Part shown: positions 21,980 through 33,042 of the stretch, piece by piece
How positions within the stretch are numbered: the stretch's first letter is position 1
Layout: each line of letters starts with the position of its first letter
Source: Seiridium cupressi
Taxonomy: Eukaryota > Ascomycota > Sordariomycetes > Amphisphaeriales > Sporocadaceae
Assembly: GCA_036674765.1 (NCBI GenBank)
Contig: JARVKI010000031.1
Coordinates: forward strand, 186,001-250,000
Length of the DNA stretch: 64,000 nt
Direction: 5' to 3'
Position numbers and translations under genes: made by a program
The notes under the pieces: model-generated
What the model saw: only the letters and a program-made list of their open reading frames with translations
Told to the model about the DNA's origin: nothing
The model's database searches: none

Positions 21980-23795
21980 ACAAAATTACTCGGAAGGACA
22001 GGACAATACGTTACGCTTAACGATACCTCATGATATCGATATATGTTTTCTTTCATTTGCAGTATGCGAATGAACAGTACCAGGCTGTAATCTGGGATAT
22101 AACGTCAACCGACAAGATGTGTACGAAGAGGAATATGCCAAGGAATGAATAGTTACGAGTTTCCTTTTCTACTTCGTTTGCTACCAAAGACATTCCACGG
22201 GGAATGGACGCTCACGCTTGCCGGAGGGCAGGTGTCTTTTCTTTCGGAGTCTGAAGTCTATGGGAAATACATTTCGTTTCCAAAAGCAAGCGCAGCAATG
22301 TGGCCATGTATTCATATGTTTCTTTCGGCTTCCTTGAAATCGATCGGTCTGCTCTTTTTGTTTTTCAGCCTTACTGGCAGCCACGCCTTTGAAGATGACG
22401 TGGCTGGACCGTTGGGCATCAGCAGTATGCAACGTGACGGATTACTATGGCATCCGAAGGCCAACATGTCACACTTCACACCATGAGCATGCACGAGGCA
22501 CAGGATCTTGACACGGCCTGATGCCAGCGTTCCTCGATGATCGTTGATTCTCGGTGATCGCCGGAGCTCATTTCGAGTGTAGTACAAGGTTGATGCCTTC
22601 CATCACAGCTATGTGTGTGTGGAGAGAGGGTGGTTGTTGTTGCAATAGATGGCAAGCTCCTCGCTCATCACATCTGTTGGAAGCAACTTCTCATTGATAC
22701 ACGGTCGAGGTCAGTGGGGGAGTCTCACCGAGCCCACTTGATCATTGTCACATCAAGACACGAGCAGAGCATCTTACAACGGGCAAATTTTGGACCAAAG
22801 GAGTTGGGATACTCTTGCTCTCTCTCAAAGGGAAGCCAAATGGAAACATGACCACATAGATTAGCATAGGGTACTATAGGATATCCTCGAAGTAATATTA
22901 AAAATTAATATATGGTAGCTAGTCCTCGTGGAAATCGAGTATACTTTGTCAGGAGTGAGTGTGGTCTTTGGTGATGTTTTCCCATGTTTTTGGTACCGTA
23001 TCAACTCGTACGCCTACTAGTTGGACGGCACAAGCCCCTCTGGGCTGTTGTTGTAAGGTGTTACTTTGGAGAGCTAACTCCGTCATACTGAGCAAGGTCG
23101 TCCGAACATGTATTTTGCTCGGGTGGTGGCTTGCTCTATTGATTGACCGTGTGGATGCATAACAGGAATCCGGGGTCGTCTATATTTATACTCTTATCAC
23201 TGTCGGTATCGGTTCAGTACAATGTGGTGCACGGAAACGGATCCGAGCTGGAAGCAGCAGCCCGTCGGTCGTGAAGGAGCATTCATGCAGCCAGAGCCCG
23301 CCGCGCCGCCGTGGTGCTTGCTCGACCGACGCTGGAAGGGGTCTAGCGGCCCCCAGATGTCGGTCATCCCAATCGGTTTAGCGCTCGGGGGCTGAGCTGA
23401 CGCCCTCGAGGCACGTTTAAGCAATGCGGCCCCCTCGTTCGTCCATTGCGAAAGGGAATGGGGAGTCTGGTTGGCTTTCTGGCTTTCTGGTCTTCAATTC
23501 TGCCTCTCTGCGACCGACAACCCAGATATCTGGTCCATCAAACGCGCGACACGCACATCGCGCGCCATCTCATTGTCGAGAGATTGAAACTTGTAAGAGT
23601 TTGGATTGCAAGGTGCTACTACTACAGCGGTCACAACGAGACGGCCCCGCTCTTAGCGAGTATATGGTACTAGGGCGAATCGTTGGCACCGTATAATAAT
23701 CGAGAGTCCAGCGATCGAGGTATACTCCCAGTGCGATTGCCAATTACTAGCCACAACAAGCACCTCGAGACAGGGGCCAATTGCCCATAACGAGA
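21980..23795. other. Intergenic region upstream of the second Zn-cluster gene
   Basis: 1.8 kb with no supported gene. An AT-rich patch lies around 22885-22930. The right end is the promoter/leader of the gene starting at 23796. Small open frames on both strands are not supported by codon content or splicing. Confidence 0.45.
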
Positions 23796-26213
23796 ATGGC
23801 CTCAGTCGCTTCAGCCTCGCCCTCGGCGCATAGTCACCGCCGCACAGAGTCTACAGAGGACTCCGACTCCTGGCAATACCTTGGCTCCAATCCAGCATCA
23901 GTCTTCTTCCCCAGCCCGGCCAGTGGTGCTGAGAGTATGACTAGCTGGGTAATGGGAGGTTATCCAAACCAGACCGAGCGGTCACCACAAGGGATGTCGC
24001 CCTTGCATCTGGATACGGAGTCTCAGAACATGTTCTCTGGCTCTTTTCCAGATCAGTCTGGGGCCTCCTTGATGGGCACCACCAGTGGGGTTGACAACCA
24101 GTTCGCCAGCAACCATGGGGGGAACCAACAAGAGTTTAACCAAGATCAGGATTTCATGTTCTCTGGATCCTTTGGCAGTAAGTAGCGGTGATATATCACC
24201 TGGTTATTCTACTAATAAGTTATCAGATAGTGCCGAATTGCCGGCCTATTACAACCCGCTTCATACCGATTTCGGTCTCTCAGATGTGTCGAGTTTGAAC
24301 GGGTTCGATATACCGCCCCAGGCTGCGGATCTCGATATCCCCATTCAATATCGCAAAAATGATAACATCTTGCCCTGGGACGCAACAAATCTGAGGGAAG
24401 ATGAGCCGTCTTTCAGCGAGACAGACATGATATCTCCAGGTGCCTCACAACCCTCACCTACAAGGACTCGTCAACCATCGTCAAGTCCTGTATTAACCAG
24501 TATCAAGGCTGAGAAAGCGCCGATCCCGATAAGGAAGATCCAGGGCAAGAACAGCAAAATCGAGAAGCGAAAGGCAGAGCCTGCCAACAAGTTCGTAATC
24601 ATGACACCAAACATCATCAATGCCTCCGCTGGCAAGCCGAACCCATTCGAATGCTTCGAGGCGATGCGGACCACCCAAAAGGGCAGGAAAGGTCCCTTGG
24701 CGAACGCCACAAAGGAGGATGCTCTCGAAGTACGGAGGCTGGGGGCGTGCTTCTGTTGCCATGCTCGGAAAGTAAAAGTATGCCGCCCTTACTTCTGCCG
24801 CCGCCGGTATATACTAACATCATGCCTAGTGTGATAAAGAGCGACCCTGCAAGAACTGCACGAAACTCACCTCCACCATACCTCAGATCATGTGCTGGCA
24901 GTTCCAGGATTTCCTCCCTGTCTTGTTTCCAGACTTTGTTCGAGCCCACTTTAAGAAGGACCAGATGGCCGCTTTCTTTACTGAACACATTCATAGTTTC
25001 ACTGTTGCCGGCGTTGAACAGCCTTGCGAAGTTGAGCTGTTTTCGGGAACTCGGTTTGAATCGACGCTCAAACTGCGAGCGAAATTCTTCACGGCCAGGA
25101 CCAACGAGGTTCTTCAGCACTGGCATATGAATGTTGGTATGAACCAGCTCGATCTGCAGACTCGCGATACCGCGCCAATTGGCATCGACTTGGAGAACTC
25201 GTCGTACAGAGATGATTTGAGAAAGCGTACGCGAGACTATATTCAGAAGATCACACTTGAGCCACTTTACGCTGAGCAAGTCACGGATTCGTTCAGGCAC
25301 ACGAGCCTGCCACAGAAAGTCCTGAAAATTGTGCAGAGATTCAGCCAACGATCTGATGTAAGCTGAAGACCTGATCTGATAGATGCCCTTCACACTAACC
25401 GCCAGTAGTCAGCAATGGTCAAGAAGGCGCTTTCGATATATGCCATGCATTACGTTCTGACTCGGCACCTTTGCATCACCCCAGCATCCATCCACAGTCT
25501 GCAACATACAAACTTGTTGCCCCGGAACGTGCCATGGCTTACACCACGGGTGCTGAACCGTCAAATCAAATCCATGCTTGACGAGCAACTATTGAAGGAG
25601 ATGCAGCTTCTCTTCGACAGCTTCTCCAGATCCCTCAAGCCCAAGTCGCGGAAGGAGTGGGCACCATGTCTCGCGGCGTTCCTCGTCCTCTGTCTCTTCA
25701 TGGAAGCGGTAGAGACGGCGGCAGACACCTTTGTCATCTCGCAAAACGAGATCAACATCCGCAACCGGACAAAACCAGAGTACAAACGGGAGTTTGCTCT
25801 GCGGATCTGTAAAGAGATCGAGAACATGCCCTTCAAGCAGTTTGCCTACCAGTTCCACCAGGTTTACCAGACGCACACGAAAGATGTCTCCACAAAGGCC
25901 TTCAACCCGCTCCTGGATGACAGTTTTGCCGAGCAGGGCGAGCTCGACGGGCCGGCGTTGGAGATGGTAATGGGTCTGAAGGGGTTGCTGCAGGGCGATT
26001 CTTGTAGGTTCTGCACCGCATCACTGGGCACATGAGTGATACTAACAGCATGCAGATTACGAGCTGGATTTCCTGGTGGCCGACCCTATCCTGCCCAATG
26101 AAGAAACACATCCTTTCCCCATGGACATTTCGATGAACTATACGGGACGTCTGCTGGCGAGGTTTCTCTTGTCATTCCACGATGATAGGTACTTATTTGA
26201 TGGCAGATATTGA
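23796..26213 (+). CDS. Zn2Cys6-type (GAL4-like) transcription factor with extended last zinc loop
   Basis: Model join(23796..24177,24227..24777,24830..25357,25409..26003,26056..26213), 737 aa, phases consistent. The first 250 residues are Ser/Asn/Gln/Asp-rich and probably activating. The zinc cluster straddles intron 2: Cys 302, 305, 312, 318, 321 and 333. Its order C-x2-C-x6-C-x5-C-x2-C-x11-C gives a longer last loop than the usual 6-9. The 400-residue C-terminal region is helical and continuous (CWQFQDFLPVLFPDF, FSGTRFESTLKLRAKFF, KEWAPCLAAFLVLCLFMEAV, YKREFALRICKEIE). This layout matches a family of Zn-cluster proteins of filamentous ascomycetes lacking the standard fungal_trans domain; I cannot name the orthologue. 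The 3' end has an alternative: a possible further intron (26190-26249, GTACTT...TTAG) would replace the last residues with a short tail ending near 26273. The usual ATG is at 23796. Confidence 0.82.
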
Positions 26214-28105
26214 TGGCTGGAGTGATATTTGAATTCTTGTTTGGGTTAGGAGCGACCACGTAAAGATACCCTAGTATGACTGCACGAGCCATTTTGTAGA
26301 GAATAATCTCCGTCATATATCTGTATTTATAGAGGCATAAACATGGGTATCATGAATGCATAGCGAAGTCTTCATCACACAACAACGGCAAGTCAATAAG
26401 CACAGCAAAAGTACATTGTGATGTTTGTCCGATTTAGTCCCGCTGCCGCACTGAGGTCTACGACAGCAGGGTGGATTGGACGGGCTGTCTAGGCCCACAG
26501 ATTGATCTCCCACTTCGAACGATAAAATGAAGTTGACGCTCCCGCGCATTAAAGGTCGCGAGAGGTAGGCATATTGTGGGTTTTAGGGCAGTCGACAGAT
26601 ACGTCTGTAGCTACCCTCGTAAAGCTGGCTTCGCCAGTTAAGGAAATGAAAGAGTTCGCACGAGCTGGACGCGAACAAAGAAAAGAAAAACGAAAAGCGA
26701 CAGCTTGCAATGGTAGATGACAGCGACGCTCACCTACCGCTCAATGGGACTCGCCAGGCTGTTCCAGTATCGAGTAAATGCTGGCGAGTCGCACTACCCC
26801 AAGGTGTCTACACTTTGCGGTGTGTGAAATGTTGAGCAGGAAAGGGAAGTTTGGATTGGAAGAAGCTGTGGCAGAAGGTAAAGAGATTGCAAAGCAAAAT
26901 TCGGGTCTGGTCGGTCCACTTTGCGCCCGGTGAGTCGAGTCGTGCTGCAAGGTTTTCACGTGACCCGCCTGTCCGCCCTAGCCCAGCAATATTCCTGCTT
27001 GCTGCGGGCGACGCAGTGGAAGGGGATTTTTCCTTTCCTCTTCACACTTTTCGACGCACGAATAATCAACCGATTTCCCATTCGCCCCACTTGCTATCGG
27101 TCATATTCAGTGCCAGACCAAACCCGTGACCGCCGCCGATTTACAAAAATTCGTGATGTTTTCCCTCTCGGGGCAATTGCGTGTTGGTGGCACCCGGTAC
27201 ATAATTTTCTGTTTTTAATGGGGTCCAGTCGGTAGCTTGGAAGCCCTGAAGCGAGGCGACGGTGCCGTTGCCGTTGCCGGGACGCTTCCTCGGCGGTTTA
27301 ACCTGCTGTCGCTGGTCGTAATAGTCTACAGCTGGAAGATGTCGCCAGAGATTCGCAGGCCGATGGCGTCCAGTGGATAAACACGGGATTCCCGGAGAAC
27401 TGCTTTTCCTGAATTCGTCCAGACGCAAACCAGCTGCTACTCAACGACATGAAGTCTTCTCACTTGCTCAAACCGGCCATGTCCTTAGGCTGTCTTACAG
27501 CACGTGTGCAGGTCCCGTTGTCATAGACCCTAGCATCGGCGAGCCTACATATAGCTCCGACCGACCGTGTTTAGCACCAGCCTCGTGGTTGCTTTCATTT
27601 GTGACCCGACTCAATAATCGCCCCTGTCCAATGATGTCAAGGAAACACAATGCGACCTTTCAAACTGCACTTGATTTTCCGCTCGCGGCAATTCTCCATC
27701 GCCTCCAAAGACCGTGGGCTTTGATTGGCGAGCGAGCCTGGCGGGTGGCACGGAGTCCATCATCTCGGAAACCGCCCATGCCGAGCACAAACCCCAGATC
27801 TTCTCTCCCTTACAATAACCCCCTGGCTTTCCTCACACATACCAGAGAGCCCGCGTCCCCGCATTCGCGTGTCGAAACGTACGAGTTGGAGTTCTGATCG
27901 CATCGCGTCTGTTTTCTGTCCCTTCCACTTTTTGTGTGTTCACGTACCACGTATTGCCTTGTCGGACCTGCATCACTGATACTGGAGTTGGTCGCACGTT
28001 TTACCGCTCTAGACTAGCCACATTTGCCCTGTCACGCGCTATACACGAATCTGGACTTTGTCTTCACCAATAACCAGCAATATATAATAATACATCAACT
28101 CGAAA
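26214..28105. other. Intergenic region upstream of the EBP-like gene
   Basis: 1.9 kb with no recognised gene. A 174-codon open frame at 27373-27897 has no known motif. The last 200 bp contain TATATAATA at about 28080-28089, just before the ATG at 28106, which may belong to the core promoter or leader. Confidence 0.45.
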
Positions 28106-28941
28106 ATGGTGACGACACGATCGGCCTCAAAGGCGGTTTCCCAGGCGCCGAACCTTTGGTACCACGCGCCAGACCGCGCGACGCTTCTCTGGTTTGCCGT
28201 CTCGCTCCCCCTCGTCGTCTGGGACAGCATCTACGTGCTCGGACGACCCCATACCATGGAAGGCGGTTTTCGTAGGTTCAGTTTGCTGCCTCTTACCCTA
28301 TTCTAGATGGCTGACCACCTGCACTGTAGTTCACTGGCCTCTCTATACGCCCTACAAGCTCTATGGTGAGACTGACTATGTCTACGGGTGGAAGGCGTTC
28401 AATGCTCATGACGGCTTCACTTCGGCGCAGGGAAGTCTCAATGTGGTTGAGACGGCCATGTACCTGGCCTACCTGTATATCTACTTCACCCAAGGCAAGC
28501 CCGTCGGTGGGATCCTGGGAGGCGAGAAGAGAGTACTACAGGGACGTCCTGCAGGAACTGCAGTGCTTATAGCCTTCAGTGCCGCGGTCATGACTCTCAG
28601 CAAGACGGTGCTATACTGTGAGTGCTCCCTCATTAATCTAGCCACGGGAGACACGGGACATGAAATGGCGAGTTGAGGACTCTGCTAACTCGAAGTATAA
28701 GGGGCAAACGAGTATTTTTCGGGCTTCGCCAATATTGGGCACAACAGCTGGCAGGATCTCATTCTGCTCTGGATCATCCCAAAGTAAGTCGTATACTACG
28801 CATGCATCGGTTTCATCCGACTAACCATCATGTAGTGGCGCATGGCTTGTCCTTCCAACGTACATGATCTATGTCATGGGCGCTGAGATCATTGATGGGT
28901 TGGCAGCCGCCTCGGCTGGAGCCAACATTAAATCAGAATAG
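28106..28941 (+). CDS. Small integral membrane protein, EBP/EXPERA-like
   Basis: Model join(28106..28271,28330..28617,28702..28783,28836..28941), 213 aa, all phases consistent. About five hydrophobic segments are visible: TLLWFAVSLPLVVWDSIYVL near residue 25-45, ETAMYLAYLYIYF near 95-110, GTAVLIAFSAAVMTL, LILLWIIPNGAWLVLPTYMI and MGAEIIDGLAAA. Motifs HWPLYTPYKLYG, DYVYGWKAFNAHDGF and WANEYFSGFANIGHN resemble fungal proteins related to the sterol-isomerase (EBP, EXPERA domain) fold. I do not see enough to claim sterol isomerase activity, so the function is open. Introns of 58, 84 and 52 nt have GTAGGT, GTGAGT and GTAAGT donors. The stop TAG follows NIKSE. Confidence 0.75.
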
Positions 28942-29196
28942 TGTTGCCGTGACTGCGGGATCATCCTAGAGCGCGCTTCCGGGTCCGCAGTGTCATGTTG
29001 GGGAAGACTTGGCCTGAATGGGTAGTGAGCATGTACAATGATGTGTATGGCGTGGCACCAGCGGAAGAAAATAGTGAAACTGTTTGAATCCAATACTCTA
29101 TCTAATACGTCGTTGGCCCCGCAAGGCATACAAAGCTGACATGTATAATCGCTGTGCTTTCTCCCGACTATAGTCTTGATAGTCAGGTCTAGTGTC

Positions 29197-29907
29197 CTAC
29201 AGACGTGCTCGGGCGCGACTAGCAGGTCCTTGGTCACAACAATTGCAGAATTTAATCATCTCGCTCCTTTGGTCTCTGGCAGGCTGCTTCTCCCGAGGTA
29301 TGCTCATACCACTCCCAATGTAGTGGCGGGATCCTGCCTTCGAGGCACTATGAGATAGAGAGTGCGTGTGTGGATGAGCGGGCTCATGTCCGGGTACTGG
29401 GTAGGAAGCGATAACCGGACCGTCATCGCTGGCCATGCTGACCGGGCGCGGCTGAAAATATACATTTTCTCGAATCGCGCGTCCTTTGGGCGGGTCCGGA
29501 TAGGCTTGTTTCGGAAGGCGTGCGGGCGGGTATTGGAGTCTTCCCAGGTCCGGATGCAGCGGGAGCGCAGGGGAACAGGCCTCCAACGACTGGGACTCTT
29601 CGGACTCTTGCCGCGAACGAGTCTGCTGGCGTTGGGCTTTGCTACCAACCTCGTCCCCTGTGCTCGAGGTCCCTTCACCGGGAGGCATCCAGGGGCCGGC
29701 GAGCAGCGGGGATGTCGGAGGCCCGGGGAAGGGTGACCACAGACGGGCGATCAGCGAAGGCGTCGCGATGGAGGAGCATGACGGGATGTCTTCCTCGTCT
29801 ACGAATGTTTTCTTGAAGGCGGCGAAGAAGCCCTGGAAGGCTCCCGCGTCGTGGGCTGGCACGGACACCATGAAGACACCAGGGACGATCTCTTTTAGCG
29901 ACATCAT
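29197..29907 (-). CDS. Hypothetical proline/serine-rich protein
   Basis: A single open frame of 236 codons from tandem ATGs at 29902-29907 to a stop at 29197. The N-terminal 45 residues look folded (MSLKEIVPGVFMVSVPAHD, FQGFFAAFKKTF). The rest is Pro/Ser/Arg-rich and disordered, and the C-terminus has an FCNCCDQ cysteine cluster. I recognise no family. It lies tail-to-tail with the EBP-like gene (255 bp apart) and shares orientation with the next small frame. A species-specific gene, or a non-coding frame kept open by high GC, are both possible. Confidence 0.4.
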   Translation of the reverse strand: MMSLKEIVPGVFMVSVPAHDAGAFQGFFAAFKKTFVDEEDIPSCSSIATPSLIARLWSPFPGPPTSPLLAGPWMPPGEGTSSTGDEVGSKAQRQQTRSRQESEESQSLEACSPALPLHPDLGRLQYPPARLPKQAYPDPPKGRAIRENVYFQPRPVSMASDDGPVIASYPVPGHEPAHPHTHSLSHSASKAGSRHYIGSGMSIPREKQPARDQRSEMIKFCNCCDQGPASRARARL

Positions 29908-30145
29908 TGATGAACTTGTCTTTTTATCAACGATTTTGCCTTGATGAAGAATGACACCGTAGAAGACATAATGCAACTTTTAGTATCGTCCGTGTCTGTT
30001 ATATCCCCGATTATAGTCACACGGATTATTTGTGAGTGGTTCCGAGTGATTGTGGGTTTGTGTATGACTTCGTCTCAGTCTACAGAGATCCGTCGTAGTA
30101 CAAGTTTGCCTTCATAGCCTAGAAAACAATGCACTCCGCGGTTTC

Positions 30146-30616
30146 CTACGAAACACGTGCAAGAACGGGCCTCTGGTTTGGACGATGACGTAGCAAACAG
30201 TTTGAAACGCGTGGGCTCCTCGGAATTCTATCGTTGTTTGAGTCACCATCAGGGATAATCACCGTTGTGTGAACCTGAATTCGATTACTATAGCTAAGTG
30301 CAATTACATTATACCTCAGTTCTGCCTGCGATTTAGTCGCGTCACCCAGATTGAAGGTATGAGATACTTCCTCGATCAGAAGTCTGGCACGATGAACTGC
30401 ATCAGCATAATTCATCAACCAGTTCCGAGGCAAACAACTTGATGGTGGGAGAGCAGCCTCCAGTTCATGAAATTGAATGTACATGGTTGTCTTTGGCCAG
30501 TAGAACGTGGCTCCTCTGCATCGTTGGACATAAATCCTAACTAATCGATAGGTGCCTAGAACAACAAAATCATCTTGCGTCCTATTCCCTTTCATGAGTG
30601 CTTGAGCAGTGCTCAT
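30146..30616 (-). CDS. Hypothetical 156-aa protein (possible orphan gene)
   Basis: Open frame from ATG at 30616 to a stop at 30146. The middle part looks protein-like (TYRLVRIYVQRCRG, TMYIQFHELEAALPPSS, NWLMNYADAVHRARLLIEEV), with amphipathic helices. The last 35 residues are Arg/Pro-rich and may be a read-through of a missed intron. No known domain. It is divergent from the amidase gene (294 bp between starts), so the two could share a promoter. Evidence is limited to frame length and composition. Confidence 0.35.
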   Translation of the reverse strand: MSTAQALMKGNRTQDDFVVLGTYRLVRIYVQRCRGATFYWPKTTMYIQFHELEAALPPSSCLPRNWLMNYADAVHRARLLIEEVSHTFNLGDATKSQAELRYNVIALSYSNRIQVHTTVIIPDGDSNNDRIPRSPRVSNCLLRHRPNQRPVLARVS

Positions 30617-30910
30617 CGATGACCTTATAAAAGTCCGGCAGATGCGAGGAGTATACGACCCATACCGCTAGCGTCGGACCGCCACCGAAAGCTCCTAAAT
30701 TCGGATGATAAGCGTCTCCAACCTACGGCGGATGCAGGCTCCCAATTACTCGTCCGGCCATCGGCTTGCGCCGGACCTACTTAATTAAGTCTGGGTGGTA
30801 TGATCGTATCTCGAATACATGTCCTCTGAGATCCAGGAAGGGCAAAATTAGAAACTGAGATTTGACTCGAACTACATAGCGGATAGTCCCATCGAGGTAG
30901 ACTGCACACT

Positions 30911-32529
30911 ATGGCGGCTAGTAAAGAAGACATGCTCAAGGTCTCCGGAGCAGTTGGTTATGAGATCCCCGACGAGCATCTCGAGGACTATACAACACTC
31001 CTTGGCAGGATGAAAGGGGTCTTGGAGACCCTGTCCGCGATGGATGGCAAGTGTTCATCCAATCAGTCCGAACTATGACACCGTTGCTAATACTTTCTCC
31101 AGACTATACGCCCAACCCAGATCTCACTTCCACGCCCAGAAAAAATGTCCACTTCCCGCAAAAGTCAGACAATCCGCTAAATGCTTGGGCATGGCGTTGC
31201 GATTGTACGCACACCAGTCCCTCGTCCGACCTGCTGAAAGGGAAGACAGTCTGCCTCAAAGACAACATAGCGCTGGCCCAGGTCCCATGTCTCTTAGGTA
31301 CCGACTCCTTCACAGACTGGACCCCGGTGGTAGATGCCACAGCAGCGACTCGCATTCTCGAGGCGGGCGGCACCATCGCCGGGAAAGCCGTCTGCGAAAA
31401 CCTGTCTCGCGGCGCCGTCTCCGTCAGTGCCGCGACGGGACCCGTGCATAACCCTTATGCGCACGGCTACTCGGCCGGAGGCAGCAGCTCGGGCACGGCG
31501 GCGCTCGTGGCTAGTGGGGCGGCTGATATGGGCCTTGGCTGCGACCAGGGCGGCAGCATCCGGATCCCAGCGGCCATGTGCGGGCTCTGGGGCATGAAGG
31601 CGACCCTGGGCCTGGTGCCGTACACGGGAATCGCAAGTAACGATGCCAGCGTTGACTTCGTGGGGCCGATGACGAGGACGGGTCTAGACTGTGCGACCTT
31701 GCTGCAGGCGATAGCCGGTGTCGACGGCTTCGATGATCGGCAGATTGCTGGCTGTCCCTTTCCGGAACAGGTACCCAAGTATGCGGACGAGCTTAGGCAG
31801 AGCGGCAAGGACGGCGCCAGGGGCCTCCGGATCGGCATCCTGAAGGAAGCGCTGTCCAGCCCCGTGCTGGAAGAGGAGCTCAAGAACAAGTTCTTCGCCG
31901 CGGCCAAGCAGTTCGAGAATCTTGGGGCTACTGTTGAGGAGGTCTCTGTGCCGCTGCACGAGTCGGCACGCACCATCTATAGCGTGATGAGCAAGATGGG
32001 CAACCACATGGGCATGCTCGGCCGGGCGACGGGCCGACGTCAACTCATGATGACGGACCTGTTTGAGAAGAAGAATTTCCCGTACACGCCAGATGCGCTG
32101 TCGAAGATGAGCGTATTCAGCAAGGAAGGCCTGTTCTCCGGAGAGCTTGGGTGGACGAACTACCCCTACGCGTACTCCAAGGCGGTCAACCTGAGCCGTA
32201 AGCTCAAGGATGACTACGACGCGGTTCTGAAGGACTTCGATATCCTGGTCATGCCGACGACACTGCGCCCTTCTTTCCCAATCCCAGCGGTCGATGCTAG
32301 CCCTGTGGAGCATATAGATGCGAACAAGGGCATGACGGAGAACACGGCGGCTTTCAATGCCAGTGGCCACCCTGCGCTTGCGATGCCTATAGGCTTCATT
32401 CCCTCCAAGGCCGATCCCAGTATCAAAGTCCCTGCGAGCATGCAGATCGTTGGTCGATTTTGGGAAGAAGGCACGATACTGAAAGCGGCCTACGCATGGG
32501 AACAAACCACCGATTGGAATTCGTTCTAG
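30911..32529 (+). CDS. Amidase (amidase-signature family)
   Basis: Model join(30911..31046,31103..32529), 520 aa. It hydrolyses a carboxylic amide to acid and ammonia; the substrate is not predictable. The Ser-cisSer-Lys catalytic triad is present: Lys98 in KTVCLKDN, Ser173 in AGGSSSG and Ser197 in GGSIRIPA, with the 24-residue Ser-Ser spacing of the family. The DMGLGCDQGGSIRIPAA signature is intact. The C-terminal part (NASGHPALAMPIGF, MQIVGRFWEEGTILKAAYAW) is also typical, so the enzyme looks complete and cytosolic, without a signal peptide. The only intron (56 nt) uses a GC donor, GATG|GCAAGT...CTCCAG, the accepted GC-AG class. The nearest GT would shift the frame. The gene stands alone, convergent with the DUF8004-type gene. 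Confidence 0.93.
31047..31102 (+). other. GC-AG intron of the amidase gene
   Basis: The donor GCAAGT matches the 5' splice consensus at every position except the C. The upstream codons MDG/D and downstream YTPNPDL join in phase 1. A branch-like TGCTAAT lies 16-22 nt before the CCAG acceptor. Confidence 0.8.
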
Positions 32530-33042
32530 AGTATAGCATTCTTTTAATTAGGCATGTGTATAGTCACCATAGATCTGCAAGCCGAACTCGTGCGAACGTT
32601 GCCGTCGCTTGTTGTGCAAGTGTCACTCTGCGGTGGTCTACCCTCACAAATCGCTGCTGTTCTTGGAGACACACATGGCTAACCAAGTGCGTAAATCTTG
32701 TCACGTCACTATTTTGGGCACATCACGGGCGAGTAGCTCACCAAGGCAACTATGAGGGGCATGAGACTTTGAATATTGTTCAGCGTAGGCCCAGAAAGCC
32801 TAGAACGCCTGAGTGACGACCTATGTATTGTGAAAGGCTTGTCGGCCCGACCGAAAAAGAAGCCTCGCCATACTACTGCTATATGTCAGGCGCCAGGGAG
32901 GTCCATGTGAAGAGTGATATTGGGTATCTAGACAAAGAGAAATAAACAGAAAACGAATGCTGTCCAGAGCCACTCCTGTCTCGGCTCAATCTTCCCACTC
33001 GTACAATTCATGTCACTATCCACAGCCGCCCCCTTTTAAATT
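32530..33042. other. Intergenic region between convergent genes
   Basis: About 500 bp of 3' flanks of the amidase and the DUF8004-type gene. No gene or repeat seen. Confidence 0.5.

Noticed and set aside
31684..32505. 273-codon minus-strand open frame inside the amidase
   Set aside because: Antisense to a GC-rich amidase exon with intact catalytic residues; no motif of its own.
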